A model generated the notes under the pieces. That model was not told the origin of the DNA, did not search any database, and was given only the letters and a program-made list of their open reading frames with translations. A DNA stretch of 64,000 bases from the NCBI GenBank assembly GCA_036742455.1, contig DAINQU010000017.1:7099-71098 (forward strand), in the 5' to 3' direction. This DNA comes from CAIKZZ01 sp036742455. Lineage in GTDB: Bacteria > Pseudomonadota > Gammaproteobacteria > Steroidobacterales > Steroidobacteraceae. Every line of letters starts with the position of its first letter. Within the stretch, counting starts at the first letter, position 1. Both the position numbers and the translations under genes were made by a program. Below are positions 1-8,515 of this stretch, piece by piece.

Positions 1-416
1 AGCAGTCGGACGATGCCTGGCCCAATACCTTCCGACAGTCGCGGTTCTTGTCTGCTGTCGATTACGTGCAAGCAGACCGGCTACGACGTCGCGTTTGCGA
101 GGCCATGGCCGAGATCTTCAGCCACGTAGACCTGCTACTCGTGCCGTCGTTGCGCGACGAGATGTTGACCATCAGCAATCACACCGGGCACCCCTCGTTG
201 ACGCTGCGCGCGGGTTTTGTGGACATCACGGCAGCACGTAGCGATTGGGCGCCGGACCCCGCGCGCCCCACCGTGCACTTTTCATCGCCTCGGCGGGTAC
301 CGTACGGCGTGACGTTCATCGGTCGATTGTTCGAGGAAGGCATGCTCGCACGCGTTGGTATGGCACTCGAACGCCACGCTAACGTGGTGAACGAACGGCC
401 CCCGGGATTTTCCTAA
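1..416 (+). CDS. Amidase (amidase-signature family), C-terminal fragment cut by the window edge
   Basis: The reading frame is open from base 3 to the stop at 414-416, so only about the last 137 residues of the gene are present. The fragment contains DDAWPNTFRQSRFLSAVDY and, further on, TGHPSLTLRAGF. Both resemble the C-terminal part of amidase-signature hydrolases, where the helix rich in Gln/Ala/Arg and the NxxGHP(A/S) segment close the substrate pocket. The Lys-Ser-Ser catalytic centre lies upstream of the window and cannot be checked. The family hydrolyses carboxamides, and the substrate cannot be told from this part. An internal ATG at 105 is not needed to explain the frame. A second, complete amidase of the same family lies at 28487-29920. 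Confidence 0.75.
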   Translation, partial: QSDDAWPNTFRQSRFLSAVDYVQADRLRRRVCEAMAEIFSHVDLLLVPSLRDEMLTISNHTGHPSLTLRAGFVDITAARSDWAPDPARPTVHFSSPRRVPYGVTFIGRLFEEGMLARVGMALERHANVVNERPPGFS

Positions 417-441
417 CGGCCGTGCACGGCCGATCCGCGCT

Positions 442-491
442 GCGCGATGCGGGCATCGCGCTGAGGTGCTCGCCCGAGGCACGCTCGGGCG
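442..491. terminator. Two adjacent GC-rich hairpins between convergent genes
   Basis: GCGCGATGC at 442-450 can pair with GCATCGCGC at 453-461. CGCCCGAG at 471-478 can pair with CTCGGGCG at 484-491 across a five-base loop. The pair sits between the amidase stop (416) and the receptor stop (504), where a bidirectional terminator is expected. Neither stem is followed by a clear T-run, so factor-independent termination is only inferred. Confidence 0.45.
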
Positions 492-503
492 TTACCTTAA
501 GCT

Positions 504-2969
504 TTAGGATTTATTGAATCGATAGCGAGCGCGCAGATAGACATACGCGCCATTGATGCCCAGCGGATTCGCGAAATTGTACGGAAAGGCACCACCGTAC
601 GTGCCATCGGCGGTCGTGCGATCCGGATACTTATCCAAAATATTGGTGCCACCGAGGGCGACTTCGAAGGCCGGCGTCACGGACAGATGCACGTCGGCAT
701 CAACGCTCCATGCTGCGCCATACGTCTGCGCATTACCGCCTAGCAGCGAGGGCTGGTTCGAATCGTAGGTGAAGGCGGCCATCTCACCGAAACGGGTCGC
801 CTGCAATCGGGCTCCCCAGAGCGAATTGGACCAATCACCGCCGAGGATCAGTTTCGTTTTGGGCGATCCGTACACGAGCGGAATCAGTACCGTCGGATCC
901 ATCAAGGTCAGCGTGGGATCTACGCTCGCGAGCACCGACGACGTATTGCGCGCCCGATCCTCGGTCAGCGCGTTACGGTTAAAGGCAGCGCTCAGGTGCA
1001 AGGAACCGCCGAGCAGGGCGACCTCCTGACTCACCACCACGTCGATGCCCCGCGTGGTGGTATCGAGCGCGTTCGTTAGGAAGGTAACAGAACCGATATC
1101 GGACGCTCCGGCGGCCGCCAGATAGTCGCTCACGGCCCCGCTCTGCAGCGATCCGGTGGGCGTAATTCGATCCCGAATGCGAATCTGATAGGCATCGATC
1201 GACGCTGAAGTCCGCCCTGACCGCCACGCCAATCCGACCGTGGTATTCACGGAATGCTCCGGCTTGAGCGGAGTGGCACCGAGACCCTGTGCAATCGGAT
1301 CGGAGGGCGGTAGCCACGCATTATTCTGCAAGCCGGTTCCATCACTGTTGAAATTGAGGGTCGCAAATCGGATGCCGGTTTGCGCCAACGCAGGCGCGCG
1401 GAAACTCGACGAAACCGAGGCTCGCGCGAGGAACCCGTCGGTAAATTTATACCGCAGCGAAAACTTGCCGGTCGTGGAACTGCCGTAATCACTGTAATTG
1501 GAGTATCGCGCCGCCGCACCGATCAACAGCGCCTGGTTGGCATCCCATTCACCATCCACGTAGACCGAACTCACGTGCCGGGCCAGGTGCACGGTGTCCC
1601 CCGGCCGCAAACCGGAATCGCCTTGTGCGCCGGGTGGGATCGTCTCGCCATCGGCGTTTTGGGTGTAGGACCCCGCCGCATACGACGCCGGATCGCCGGC
1701 CGAGGTGTGGTAACGCTCCTCGAGATACTCTGCGCCGGCGGACAGTTCGAGCGGGTGAGCACGGCCGATCGGCAGCGAGCGCGTGACGTCGACATTCAAC
1801 GCACGCTGCTCGGTCGTGAAATCCGCCAGATGAAATTGGGTTGGACTCGCGCTACCCAACGACGCATTTAGCGAGTGCGTAAGACCGTAGCTGAATGTGT
1901 TGTAGCCATCACGCGCACTCACGTCCCAATGCCACCCGTCGCTATCGCCACGGACACCGGCCGTGAAGGCTTGGTCTCGAGACTCATTGACGGAGATCGG
2001 CAAGAAGCCGTTCGGATAAATCGCTTCGACGTTCGACGGATCGCCCGGATAGCGGAAGAATGCTGCGCCGAGCGTGTGGCGCCAATTGAGCGTCGCCAAG
2101 CCGTAGAGCTCCGCGCCGCCGACCGGAAGCGACACCTTGGCATACAAGTTTTTGTTCTCAAGGGCCGGATCGCCCGACCGAAAGAGCACCTCGTTATCCA
2201 AAGCGAGATCCGCCGGTGTCGAATTGTAGGACGTCCAGCTCGCGCTGCTGCGACCGGCACGATTGGTCGACCCGCGGTTCTGATAATCGGCGCCGATCCG
2301 AAGCCAGCCACCGTCTCCGACGGTAAAGCCCGTGTCCGCATCGATCTGGCGATTACGACCGTCCATGATCGTCATACCCGTCGGCGCAAAATGCGTGATG
2401 TTTTCGCCTAAGTTCGCGTCAATCGATCCCGCTCCGGGACCTGACTTCAGCACGATGTTGACGACTCCCGCGATGGCGTCACTGCCGTACTGAGCACCGG
2501 CACCGTCGCGGAGGATCTCGATGTGGTCGATGGCGCTGATCGGCAAAGCATTCAGATCCACTGCGACCGTGCCGTGGTACAAGCCCTCAAAATCCATAAC
2601 AGCATTCGTATGACGGCGCTTCCCGTCGACAAGCACGAGCGTCTCGTCAGGGGCTAGCCCGCGCAGTTGTATCGCCCGCATCGCATCCGAAGTGCCGCTT
2701 GCAGACGCGCGTGGCATGTTGATCGAGGGTGACAGGGTCTGGAGAGCCTGACCCAATTCGCCGGAAACCAAGGCGGCGCGCGTCTCTTCCGGGGTGTAGA
2801 CATCAATGGGGACGGCGCTGTCGAAGACCGTACGATCACCCAACCGCGAGGCCAACACCGTCACCGTGTCGAGCGTATCGACCGGTGCTGCGGTGTCAGC
2901 GAGTGCGGCGTGTAGGGCCGCCCCAGACAAAACGACGGTCACCGCGCGGCGTACAAAAAGAGTCTTCAT
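504..2969 (-). CDS. TonB-dependent outer-membrane receptor (first of three)
   Basis: This 821-residue protein is an outer-membrane gated channel for TonB-driven uptake of a scarce ligand (siderophore, vitamin, peptide or sugar; not determinable here). It has a signal peptide ending near ADTAAP, a TonB-box-like stretch (DTVTVLAS) and then a plug domain with IRLRG-type and VLVDGKRRHTN motifs and the IEILRDGAGAQYGSDAIAG segment. A 22-strand barrel follows, with alternating aromatic strands up to YLRARYRF. Unusually, three residues (NKS) follow the last aromatic residue, where most such barrels end in Phe. I chose the ATG at 2969 because GAGG lies 9 bases before it; the longer frame needs a TTG at 2978. 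No TonB, ExbB or regulator gene is adjacent. Confidence 0.9.
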   Translation of the reverse strand: MKTLFVRRAVTVVLSGAALHAALADTAAPVDTLDTVTVLASRLGDRTVFDSAVPIDVYTPEETRAALVSGELGQALQTLSPSINMPRASASGTSDAMRAIQLRGLAPDETLVLVDGKRRHTNAVMDFEGLYHGTVAVDLNALPISAIDHIEILRDGAGAQYGSDAIAGVVNIVLKSGPGAGSIDANLGENITHFAPTGMTIMDGRNRQIDADTGFTVGDGGWLRIGADYQNRGSTNRAGRSSASWTSYNSTPADLALDNEVLFRSGDPALENKNLYAKVSLPVGGAELYGLATLNWRHTLGAAFFRYPGDPSNVEAIYPNGFLPISVNESRDQAFTAGVRGDSDGWHWDVSARDGYNTFSYGLTHSLNASLGSASPTQFHLADFTTEQRALNVDVTRSLPIGRAHPLELSAGAEYLEERYHTSAGDPASYAAGSYTQNADGETIPPGAQGDSGLRPGDTVHLARHVSSVYVDGEWDANQALLIGAAARYSNYSDYGSSTTGKFSLRYKFTDGFLARASVSSSFRAPALAQTGIRFATLNFNSDGTGLQNNAWLPPSDPIAQGLGATPLKPEHSVNTTVGLAWRSGRTSASIDAYQIRIRDRITPTGSLQSGAVSDYLAAAGASDIGSVTFLTNALDTTTRGIDVVVSQEVALLGGSLHLSAAFNRNALTEDRARNTSSVLASVDPTLTLMDPTVLIPLVYGSPKTKLILGGDWSNSLWGARLQATRFGEMAAFTYDSNQPSLLGGNAQTYGAAWSVDADVHLSVTPAFEVALGGTNILDKYPDRTTADGTYGGAFPYNFANPLGINGAYVYLRARYRFNKS

Positions 2970-3190
2970 CGCAAACAACCTCAGAAACGGAGCGCTCAGT
3001 CGCCCTTCATCCGAAGGCCTCGGCCGCTGAGCAGGTAGTCAGACAGTCTGCACCGACCGTCTGGCCGTCGCAATTTCGAAACGTAATAGGGTCAGAAGCG
3101 CCGAATCAGGGTCACCGTACCCCGTGATGGCCTGAACATCCTACAATCCGGGTCTGCCGCTTCCTGCAAAGCCCTGACCTAGGACTCCCC

Positions 3191-4210
3191 ATGCCGACTG
3201 CTCCCCGTCACGCTCGGACCCTCCTGATCGCCCTGAGTCTTACCGGGCTTGGACTGACGCAGCCGGGAGTGGCGGCGGCGACGACGGAGGACGTATCGGT
3301 CCGCTGCAGTACGTTTGCGAGCCTGCAATCCCGCTACGAGCACCGCTTCGCCGCGCCGATGACGGCGTGGAGTCGGACCGAACTGGCGGATATGAAGGGT
3401 CGGCCAGTCCTCTATTTGTTTTCCGGTCCCGATATCGTCACCGCCCTTTCGCTTTTCCCCGATGCCCCGCACGTGACCCTCGTCGCCGATCAAGTCCCGG
3501 AATACGATCTGGTTGCGCAATCCGAGGCACCCGCGCCGGGGGCGGCAGAGCGCGAATGCAAGATGTTGTCGTTCTTCGCGCAACTGGGGTACTACCGAAC
3601 GCTCGACTTAAACGGTCAAGGCGGTAGCCATCCCCGATTCTTGCAACTGCTGCGGTACTCGCTCGCCTTCAGCGGCGCGACCGTCACGAACACCAGCCTT
3701 CTGACCGTTACGCCAAACGGGGGTGTAGAGACGGTCGCGACGGGGTCCGATCGAAAGCCGCAAGGAGTCCGATTCGATGCGCGCCGGCAAGACGGCAGAG
3801 CCGTCACGGTGGACTATTTGACCATAGACTTGTCGAACCGCGGCCTGCGCACCGACACGGCTGGCGCGGCATTGCTGCGCCACAGTGCGTCGGACGTACT
3901 CTTCCTGAAGTCTGCCTCACACTTGCTGCAGCACCGCAGCTTCTCGGACCTCGCCAACCTTTTGACCTCGCCGGCGGCGCCCTTCGTCGTTCAGGATGAA
4001 ACGGGTTTGCCGGTTGACCTACTGGAAAAGAATTACAACCTGACGCTGTACGGCCACTACACCGCACCTCAATCGCTGTGGGCGCACGACGCAGGCGCGA
4101 AGGCCTTCGTCGACCTCTATGCCAATCACGAAACCAAGGGTGCACTGCCGTACGTCTACGGTTATGAAAAGCGCGCGGGATCGGCGGTCGTGGTGGGGCG
4201 ACGCCGCTAG
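3191..4210 (+). CDS. Secreted protein of unknown function
   Basis: The 339-residue product begins with a charged region and a hydrophobic core (LLIALSLTGLGLTQPG), followed by an AxA-type signal peptidase site near residue 29, so it is probably periplasmic. I do not recognise a domain. The segment RPVLYLFSGPDIVTALSLFP suggests an alpha/beta fold with a Gly-containing loop, and there are two Cys in the mature part (near RCST and RECK) that could form a disulfide. It ends with a basic tail (VVVGRRR). It is divergent from the receptor at 2969 and overlaps the convergent hydrolase gene by 4 bases at its stop. No catalytic motif is evident, so I give it no function. Confidence 0.7.
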   Translation: MPTAPRHARTLLIALSLTGLGLTQPGVAAATTEDVSVRCSTFASLQSRYEHRFAAPMTAWSRTELADMKGRPVLYLFSGPDIVTALSLFPDAPHVTLVADQVPEYDLVAQSEAPAPGAAERECKMLSFFAQLGYYRTLDLNGQGGSHPRFLQLLRYSLAFSGATVTNTSLLTVTPNGGVETVATGSDRKPQGVRFDARRQDGRAVTVDYLTIDLSNRGLRTDTAGAALLRHSASDVLFLKSASHLLQHRSFSDLANLLTSPAAPFVVQDETGLPVDLLEKNYNLTLYGHYTAPQSLWAHDAGAKAFVDLYANHETKGALPYVYGYEKRAGSAVVVGRRR

Positions 4211-5100
4211 GACGTTGGCAACGCGTCGACGAATTGCTCAACGTCTGCGTTGAAGCGATGCGCCTCGTCGACAAACAACGCATGCCCGGCGTCTGCATAA
4301 ACAGACACGCGAGCGGTTTGTAGGTGTGCTTTTAGCGCAGCGGCTTGCGCTTCGAAGCGTGGCCGGATGGCGTATAGCACCGGGACTTGGGCGTGATAGA
4401 TCGCGTCTTTGTAGTACTCACGGGGGTATGGCTTTGCCAGCAGTTCTGCGGCAACCCGTTCCGGCACCCGCAAGACCGACGCATCCACCCATTTCAGGAG
4501 CTCATCGGATGGGGGGCGAGCAAACATACTGCGGACAAACGCCAACATACGCTGCGTGCGGGTCTGCGGCTTGTGGGCGGTCTCCCCCGTCTTGGCCGGA
4601 GTGGGTTTGGGCGGCGACGCTTCACCGATCGAATTATCGATCAGCACCATCCCGCGCAAATCCGCTGGACGCGACCGTTCGACGTAATCCAGCCCTTCCA
4701 TTACGCCCAGCGACCAGCCCACCAAGACGAACGGGCCCGGTTGCACGTAGTCGACGAACTCCCGAATATCGGCAGCGCGCCGCTCCGCCGTGTGCGGCCC
4801 CTCGTAGAGGTCGGAGGATCCTTGCGAGCGCGGATCCAGCACCAAGACACGGTGATGCGCCGAGAGAGCCGTCAATTGCGCTTCAAAGATGCGCGCCGGC
4901 ATCAACCATCCCGGTACGAAAACGAGCGCGGGTTCCCCACGACCGGCTTCGAGGTAGTGCAGCCGAACGCCGTCCGTCGTGCGAAACTCATGATCCGTAA
5001 TGGTCGTGGACGGGCCGCCTTGAGCGTGCGCGGTCCCGAACCCGCCGACGATCGACAGTTGTAAGAGCACTGATCCAACACTGCCCCAACGCCACCGCAC
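4207..5100 (-). CDS. Alpha/beta-hydrolase fold protein, exported
   Basis: This enzyme of about 297 residues has the alpha/beta-hydrolase pattern. An oxyanion-loop segment (VFVPGWLMPARIF) precedes LDPRSQGSSD and the nucleophile elbow GWSLG. A late Asp-containing strand follows, and the catalytic His lies in DAGHALF near the C-terminus. An N-terminal hydrophobic segment ending in AHAQGG suggests export. Members cleave esters, lactones, amides or C-C bonds, and the substrate is unknown. The frame is open to a GTG at 5109, but AAGGAG lies 8 bases before the GTG at 5100 and directly abuts the 5109 codon, so 5100 is preferred. The gene is divergent from the permease at 5115 with almost no space between them. 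Confidence 0.8.
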   Translation of the reverse strand: MRWRWGSVGSVLLQLSIVGGFGTAHAQGGPSTTITDHEFRTTDGVRLHYLEAGRGEPALVFVPGWLMPARIFEAQLTALSAHHRVLVLDPRSQGSSDLYEGPHTAERRAADIREFVDYVQPGPFVLVGWSLGVMEGLDYVERSRPADLRGMVLIDNSIGEASPPKPTPAKTGETAHKPQTRTQRMLAFVRSMFARPPSDELLKWVDASVLRVPERVAAELLAKPYPREYYKDAIYHAQVPVLYAIRPRFEAQAAALKAHLQTARVSVYADAGHALFVDEAHRFNADVEQFVDALPTS

Positions 5101-5114
5101 GAGCGACACTCCTT

Positions 5115-6443
5115 ATGACCGATGCAAAACCACAACCCATTTTACGGGTGGTCGACATCATATCGCTGATTGTGGGCACAGTTGTGGGGGCTGGAATCTA
5201 CAAATCACCGGCACTGGTTGCCGGCGCGCTCGCAAACCCGATGCTGATCATGGCCGCGTGGGTCGCCGGTGGAGTTGCGTCGATCATCGGCGCGCTGTGC
5301 TACGTGGAATTGGCGACCGCCTATCCCAGTTTCGGCGGCGAGTTTCATTTTATCGGTCGCGCTTTTGGGAAAGACGTGGGCTTCATTTACGCCTGGGCGC
5401 GCTCCATCGTCATTCTGCCGGCAGCCATCGCGCTGTTCGCGGTTACGCTCGGCGACTACCTGACGCCCGTCCTGCCCTTGGGCACCCATTCCGCCACGTT
5501 GTGGGCGATCCTGATGATCGTGCTGTTGAGTGGACTCAATGCGCTGGGTGTCCGTCTGGCACGTACGGCTCAGAATATATTTGCCGTCATTGAGATTGGC
5601 ACTGTCGTGGCGATCGTGGTTGCCGGATTCGTCGGGCACCACGAGAGTGCGCCGGTGCTGGGGACCGCAACGACCCATGGGGGTGGCGTCGGCTTTGCGC
5701 TTATCTTTGTTTTACTCACGTACGGCGGCTGGAACGAAGCAGCGTACGTCTCCGCAGAGGTCGCCGACAGTCGACGCGGCATTTTGCGCGGCGTCCTCTA
5801 CGGACTCGGAACGGTCACAACGCTGTACCTGCTGATCAATGCAGCCTACTTGTGGGGGCTCGGTCAGGGCGCATTGTCGCAGTCCGCCGCACCGGCTGCA
5901 GATCTGTTCCGGCAGGCCTTTGGACGCCACTCGGGCACGTTGTTGAGCGCAATCGTGGCCTTCTCGTGCATGAAAGCCATCAGCGCCACCATCTTTTTCG
6001 GTGCCCGCAGTAATTACGCCGTGGGACAGGATTGGCTGCTTTTTCGCTGGCTGGGGGAATGGCACCCGTGCGGGGCACCGCGCCGCGGTATCCTGGCGCT
6101 CTCCCTCCTGTCGTTGGGGTTGGTGCTCCTCTCGGCGCTCACACCGAACGGCTTTCAGGCCATCGTGGAATTCGAAGCCCCGGTGTTCTGGCTATTTATC
6201 CTCGCGACCGCACTCTCCCTGTTCGTCTTACGCGCGCGTTATGGACTGCCTGAAACCGCCTTTCCTGTCCCGCTCTATCCCGTGCTACCGGCGGTCTTTG
6301 TCCTGAGTTCGGGCGGTCTGCTCTGGTCGAGCATCGCCTACACGGGCATCGGTGCGCTCGTCGGCGTCGCCTTTCTGGCCGTCGGTTTATTTCCGCTGGC
6401 CGTCGAACACCGCCTGCGTCGGCAGACAATGCTCAAAAACTAA
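5115..6443 (+). CDS. APC-superfamily amino acid/polyamine permease
   Basis: This is a 442-residue inner-membrane transporter with about 12 hydrophobic segments. The first helix carries the APC signature GTVVGAGIYKSP, the unwound Gly-rich part of TM1 that binds the substrate amino group. TM6 has the usual FVLLTYGGWNEAAYVSAE segment. The C-terminus is a short basic tail. It should move an amino acid or amine by antiport or proton symport; the exact substrate cannot be inferred. The start ATG is 15 bases from the hydrolase GTG on the other strand and has no visible ribosome binding site. Its promoter therefore has to lie inside the neighbouring gene. The stop overlaps the convergent phosphatase gene by 11 bases. 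Confidence 0.88.
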   Translation: MTDAKPQPILRVVDIISLIVGTVVGAGIYKSPALVAGALANPMLIMAAWVAGGVASIIGALCYVELATAYPSFGGEFHFIGRAFGKDVGFIYAWARSIVILPAAIALFAVTLGDYLTPVLPLGTHSATLWAILMIVLLSGLNALGVRLARTAQNIFAVIEIGTVVAIVVAGFVGHHESAPVLGTATTHGGGVGFALIFVLLTYGGWNEAAYVSAEVADSRRGILRGVLYGLGTVTTLYLLINAAYLWGLGQGALSQSAAPAADLFRQAFGRHSGTLLSAIVAFSCMKAISATIFFGARSNYAVGQDWLLFRWLGEWHPCGAPRRGILALSLLSLGLVLLSALTPNGFQAIVEFEAPVFWLFILATALSLFVLRARYGLPETAFPVPLYPVLPAVFVLSSGGLLWSSIAYTGIGALVGVAFLAVGLFPLAVEHRLRRQTMLKN

Positions 6444-7659
6444 CGCGAACGATCGAGAAGTCGTCGTCCAGAGGACCTTCGCCGTGGCGTTGGCGCGCCC
6501 AGTCAAACAGATCCGAGAGTCCGCTCGGGCGCGTACCCGCTGCTGACATAAACCGCTCAAAGTCCTCGAAGGTTCCTTCCTCACCGGTGGTGGATCGGAT
6601 CTCAAAACAGCCATCACACAGCACCAATAACGTCGCGCCCTCCGGGACCTCGACGGAATGAGCTGTGTAAGGGACGTCTTCCATCACCCCCACAATCAAT
6701 CCCGGTGCGCGCAATTGTGTCGTCGGGTGCACCCCGTTGACTTCGGCCGGCCCGAGCAGCAGCGCCGGCGGATGTCCTCCGCTGGCGTGGGTGAGTGTGC
6801 GGGTGGAGCGCCGATATACGCCGTACCACAACGTAAAGTACATATCGTTGTGGCGCTCACACAGGAACGCATTGCTGACACCGGACAGGACGGCGGCCGC
6901 ATCGCGAAAATCCACACCCGCGAGGCCCTGGCTGCGAATCACGTTGATCGCCGTAACCGCCAGTAAGCAGGCGCCGACGCCGTGGCCGCAGACGTCCAGG
7001 AGATAGACCGCGAAGTGGTCGTCGTCCACCCAGTGGTAGCCAAAGGCGTCCCCGCCCAGTTCGGTGGAAGGCTGGTAAAACCAATCCACCCGCAACGGCG
7101 TCTCGAGCGGGGTCGGGAAACTCGAGCGTACGTAACGGAATGCCTCGTCCAGCTCGTGATCAAGCCGCTTTTGGGTTCGAACCAAGAGGTCTTTTTCGTC
7201 CTGCAGTTGTTTGACTCGCAGGGCATCAAGATCGCGCAATCGCTTTTTATCAATGGAAGATGTGACGCGTGCACGCAGTAGCGTGGGATTGTAGGTCTTG
7301 GGGAGATAATCCTCGGCGCCCGCCTCAATGCACTTCACGGCCGTGTCGATCTGTTCCGTGCTGGAAATGACGATTACGGGCAGACGTTGCAACGAGGGCG
7401 TCTCTTTCATGATGAGCAATAACTCAAGGCCACTCATCACCGGCATTTCGATGTCGAGCAACATGACATCGAATTCCTCGACACGAATTCGCTCGAGCGC
7501 TTCCTGACCATTCGCCGCTTCCGCGGTCGTTTGTACCCCCAATTCCTTCAACGAACGAATCAGTGCCAATCGCATCAAGCGACTGTCATCCACGACGAGT
7601 ACTCGCGCGGACGCCAACAAGGCGGCTGACGTCGGGGTCGTATCGGTCGGATCTACCAT
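6433..7659 (-). CDS. Receiver-PP2C (SpoIIE/RsbU-type) serine phosphatase, last gene of the chemosensory operon
   Basis: 408 residues. Residues 17-135 form a CheY-like receiver with acidic DD at 24-25, the phospho-acceptor Asp69 (MLLDIEMPVMSG) and the conserved Lys in YLPKTYN. Residues about 140-185 are charged and heptad-like, probably a signalling coiled coil. Residues about 190-405 are a PP2C phosphatase with STELGGDAFGY, LLDVCGHGVGA and PLDDDFSIV, which carry the metal-binding Asp residues. The architecture matches HsbR/RsbU-type regulators that dephosphorylate an anti-sigma-factor antagonist. Its gene overlaps the preceding receiver gene by 7 bases. CheA is the likely phosphodonor (inferred from the operon). 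No STAS-domain antagonist or RsbW-like kinase is encoded next to it, so the target must be elsewhere. Confidence 0.88.
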   Translation of the reverse strand: MVDPTDTTPTSAALLASARVLVVDDSRLMRLALIRSLKELGVQTTAEAANGQEALERIRVEEFDVMLLDIEMPVMSGLELLLIMKETPSLQRLPVIVISSTEQIDTAVKCIEAGAEDYLPKTYNPTLLRARVTSSIDKKRLRDLDALRVKQLQDEKDLLVRTQKRLDHELDEAFRYVRSSFPTPLETPLRVDWFYQPSTELGGDAFGYHWVDDDHFAVYLLDVCGHGVGACLLAVTAINVIRSQGLAGVDFRDAAAVLSGVSNAFLCERHNDMYFTLWYGVYRRSTRTLTHASGGHPPALLLGPAEVNGVHPTTQLRAPGLIVGVMEDVPYTAHSVEVPEGATLLVLCDGCFEIRSTTGEEGTFEDFERFMSAAGTRPSGLSDLFDWARQRHGEGPLDDDFSIVRVSF

Positions 7660-8069
7660 CGTGGGGTCTCCGTGGTCGGCGCGCAGGCAACGCGCGGACG
7701 CAAGGCTATCAATCGTGAAAGTTTGCCGACGAGCGTGAGCCCATCAACCGGCTTTAGCAGATAATCCCGAACCCGCATGCGAGCGGCCGCTGCGAGCGTG
7801 GTGGGCGCAGCATTTGCCGTGAGCATCACCACGGGCGTCTCGGCGAGCGCCGCGTCGGCGCGCAGATGGCCCAAAAACTCGAGCCCATCCATGGTCGGCA
7901 TATTGTAGTCGAGCAGAATCAGGTCTGCCGGCGCCTCTGCCAGTCGACGCAACGCGTCGGCACCGTCTGCCGCTTCGCGGATAGTGCAGTCGTACGCCAA
8001 CAGCAGGCCAACGAGCGCGCGGCGCTGCAAACTGCTGTCATCCACAATGAGTATGTCCGGTCGCTTCAC
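7653..8069 (-). CDS. Single-domain response regulator (CheY-like)
   Basis: 138 residues from the GTG at 8069, consisting of one receiver domain. It has the acidic pair in ILIVDDSSLQRR, the acceptor Asp54 in LILLDYNMPTMDG, the Thr in VMLTANA and the switch Lys in YLLKPVDG. It has no output domain, so it would act by binding a partner or as a phosphate sink, as CheY does. The GTG overlaps the CheX-like stop as GTGA, the junction type used throughout this operon. An upstream GTG at 8081 is an alternative start and would add four residues. In this flagella-free context the partner is unknown. Confidence 0.85.
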   Translation of the reverse strand: MKRPDILIVDDSSLQRRALVGLLLAYDCTIREAADGADALRRLAEAPADLILLDYNMPTMDGLEFLGHLRADAALAETPVVMLTANAAPTTLAAAARMRVRDYLLKPVDGLTLVGKLSRLIALRPRVACAPTTETPRW

Positions 8070-8515
8070 GTCGCCAACCACTCCAATTCAATCGCCGCAG
8101 TGCCCAGCCGAGCGTGAAACGACGCGAGGCATCGCGCCGTGTTTCCAGAGGGCGTCGCCTCTTCCGGCGTGCCGATGCTCACGGCAACGCCGGATCGTTC
8201 GATCAAACCCGCTAAACGGCCTACGACCACATTCAATGTTTCGGCGATCGCATCCCGGCATTCCGCCGCGGTGGGCGCAGGCGCGGCGCTACCGGTAATC
8301 GCCTGGTAGAGACACCGCGCCGCATCGGGATCCGCACGCAAACGCACCCGATGCCGTTGGTTTCCCACCTCAATCGGAAGGTCAGCGGCCCGCGCGTCGC
8401 GCCCGCTGACAGCACTCTCAGCGTCGACGATGACTGGCAGGCCCCACGCATCGACCAACACGGCGCCAACACTGCGATGGAGGGCTGCCGACGCGGCACT
8501 CGGATCGTCGATCAC
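8066..8515 (-). CDS. CheX-like chemotaxis phosphatase
   Basis: 149 residues from a GTG that overlaps the cheB stop as GTGA. The stretch RDAIAETLNVVVGRLAG contains D-x3-E-x2-N-x3-G, the CheC/CheX/FliY active-site helix in which Glu and Asn position water to remove phosphate from a receiver. The protein has one copy of the motif and an alpha/beta pattern of the CheX size (about 150 residues). It probably dephosphorylates the receiver at 7653-8069, the PP2C receiver, or both. The open frame continues upstream of 8515, but that part is Arg-rich, unlike the rest, and lies inside cheB, so I exclude it. I assign this from the motif and the context; overall similarity to known CheX cannot be tested here. 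Confidence 0.65.
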   Translation of the reverse strand: MIDDPSAASAALHRSVGAVLVDAWGLPVIVDAESAVSGRDARAADLPIEVGNQRHRVRLRADPDAARCLYQAITGSAAPAPTAAECRDAIAETLNVVVGRLAGLIERSGVAVSIGTPEEATPSGNTARCLASFHARLGTAAIELEWLAT

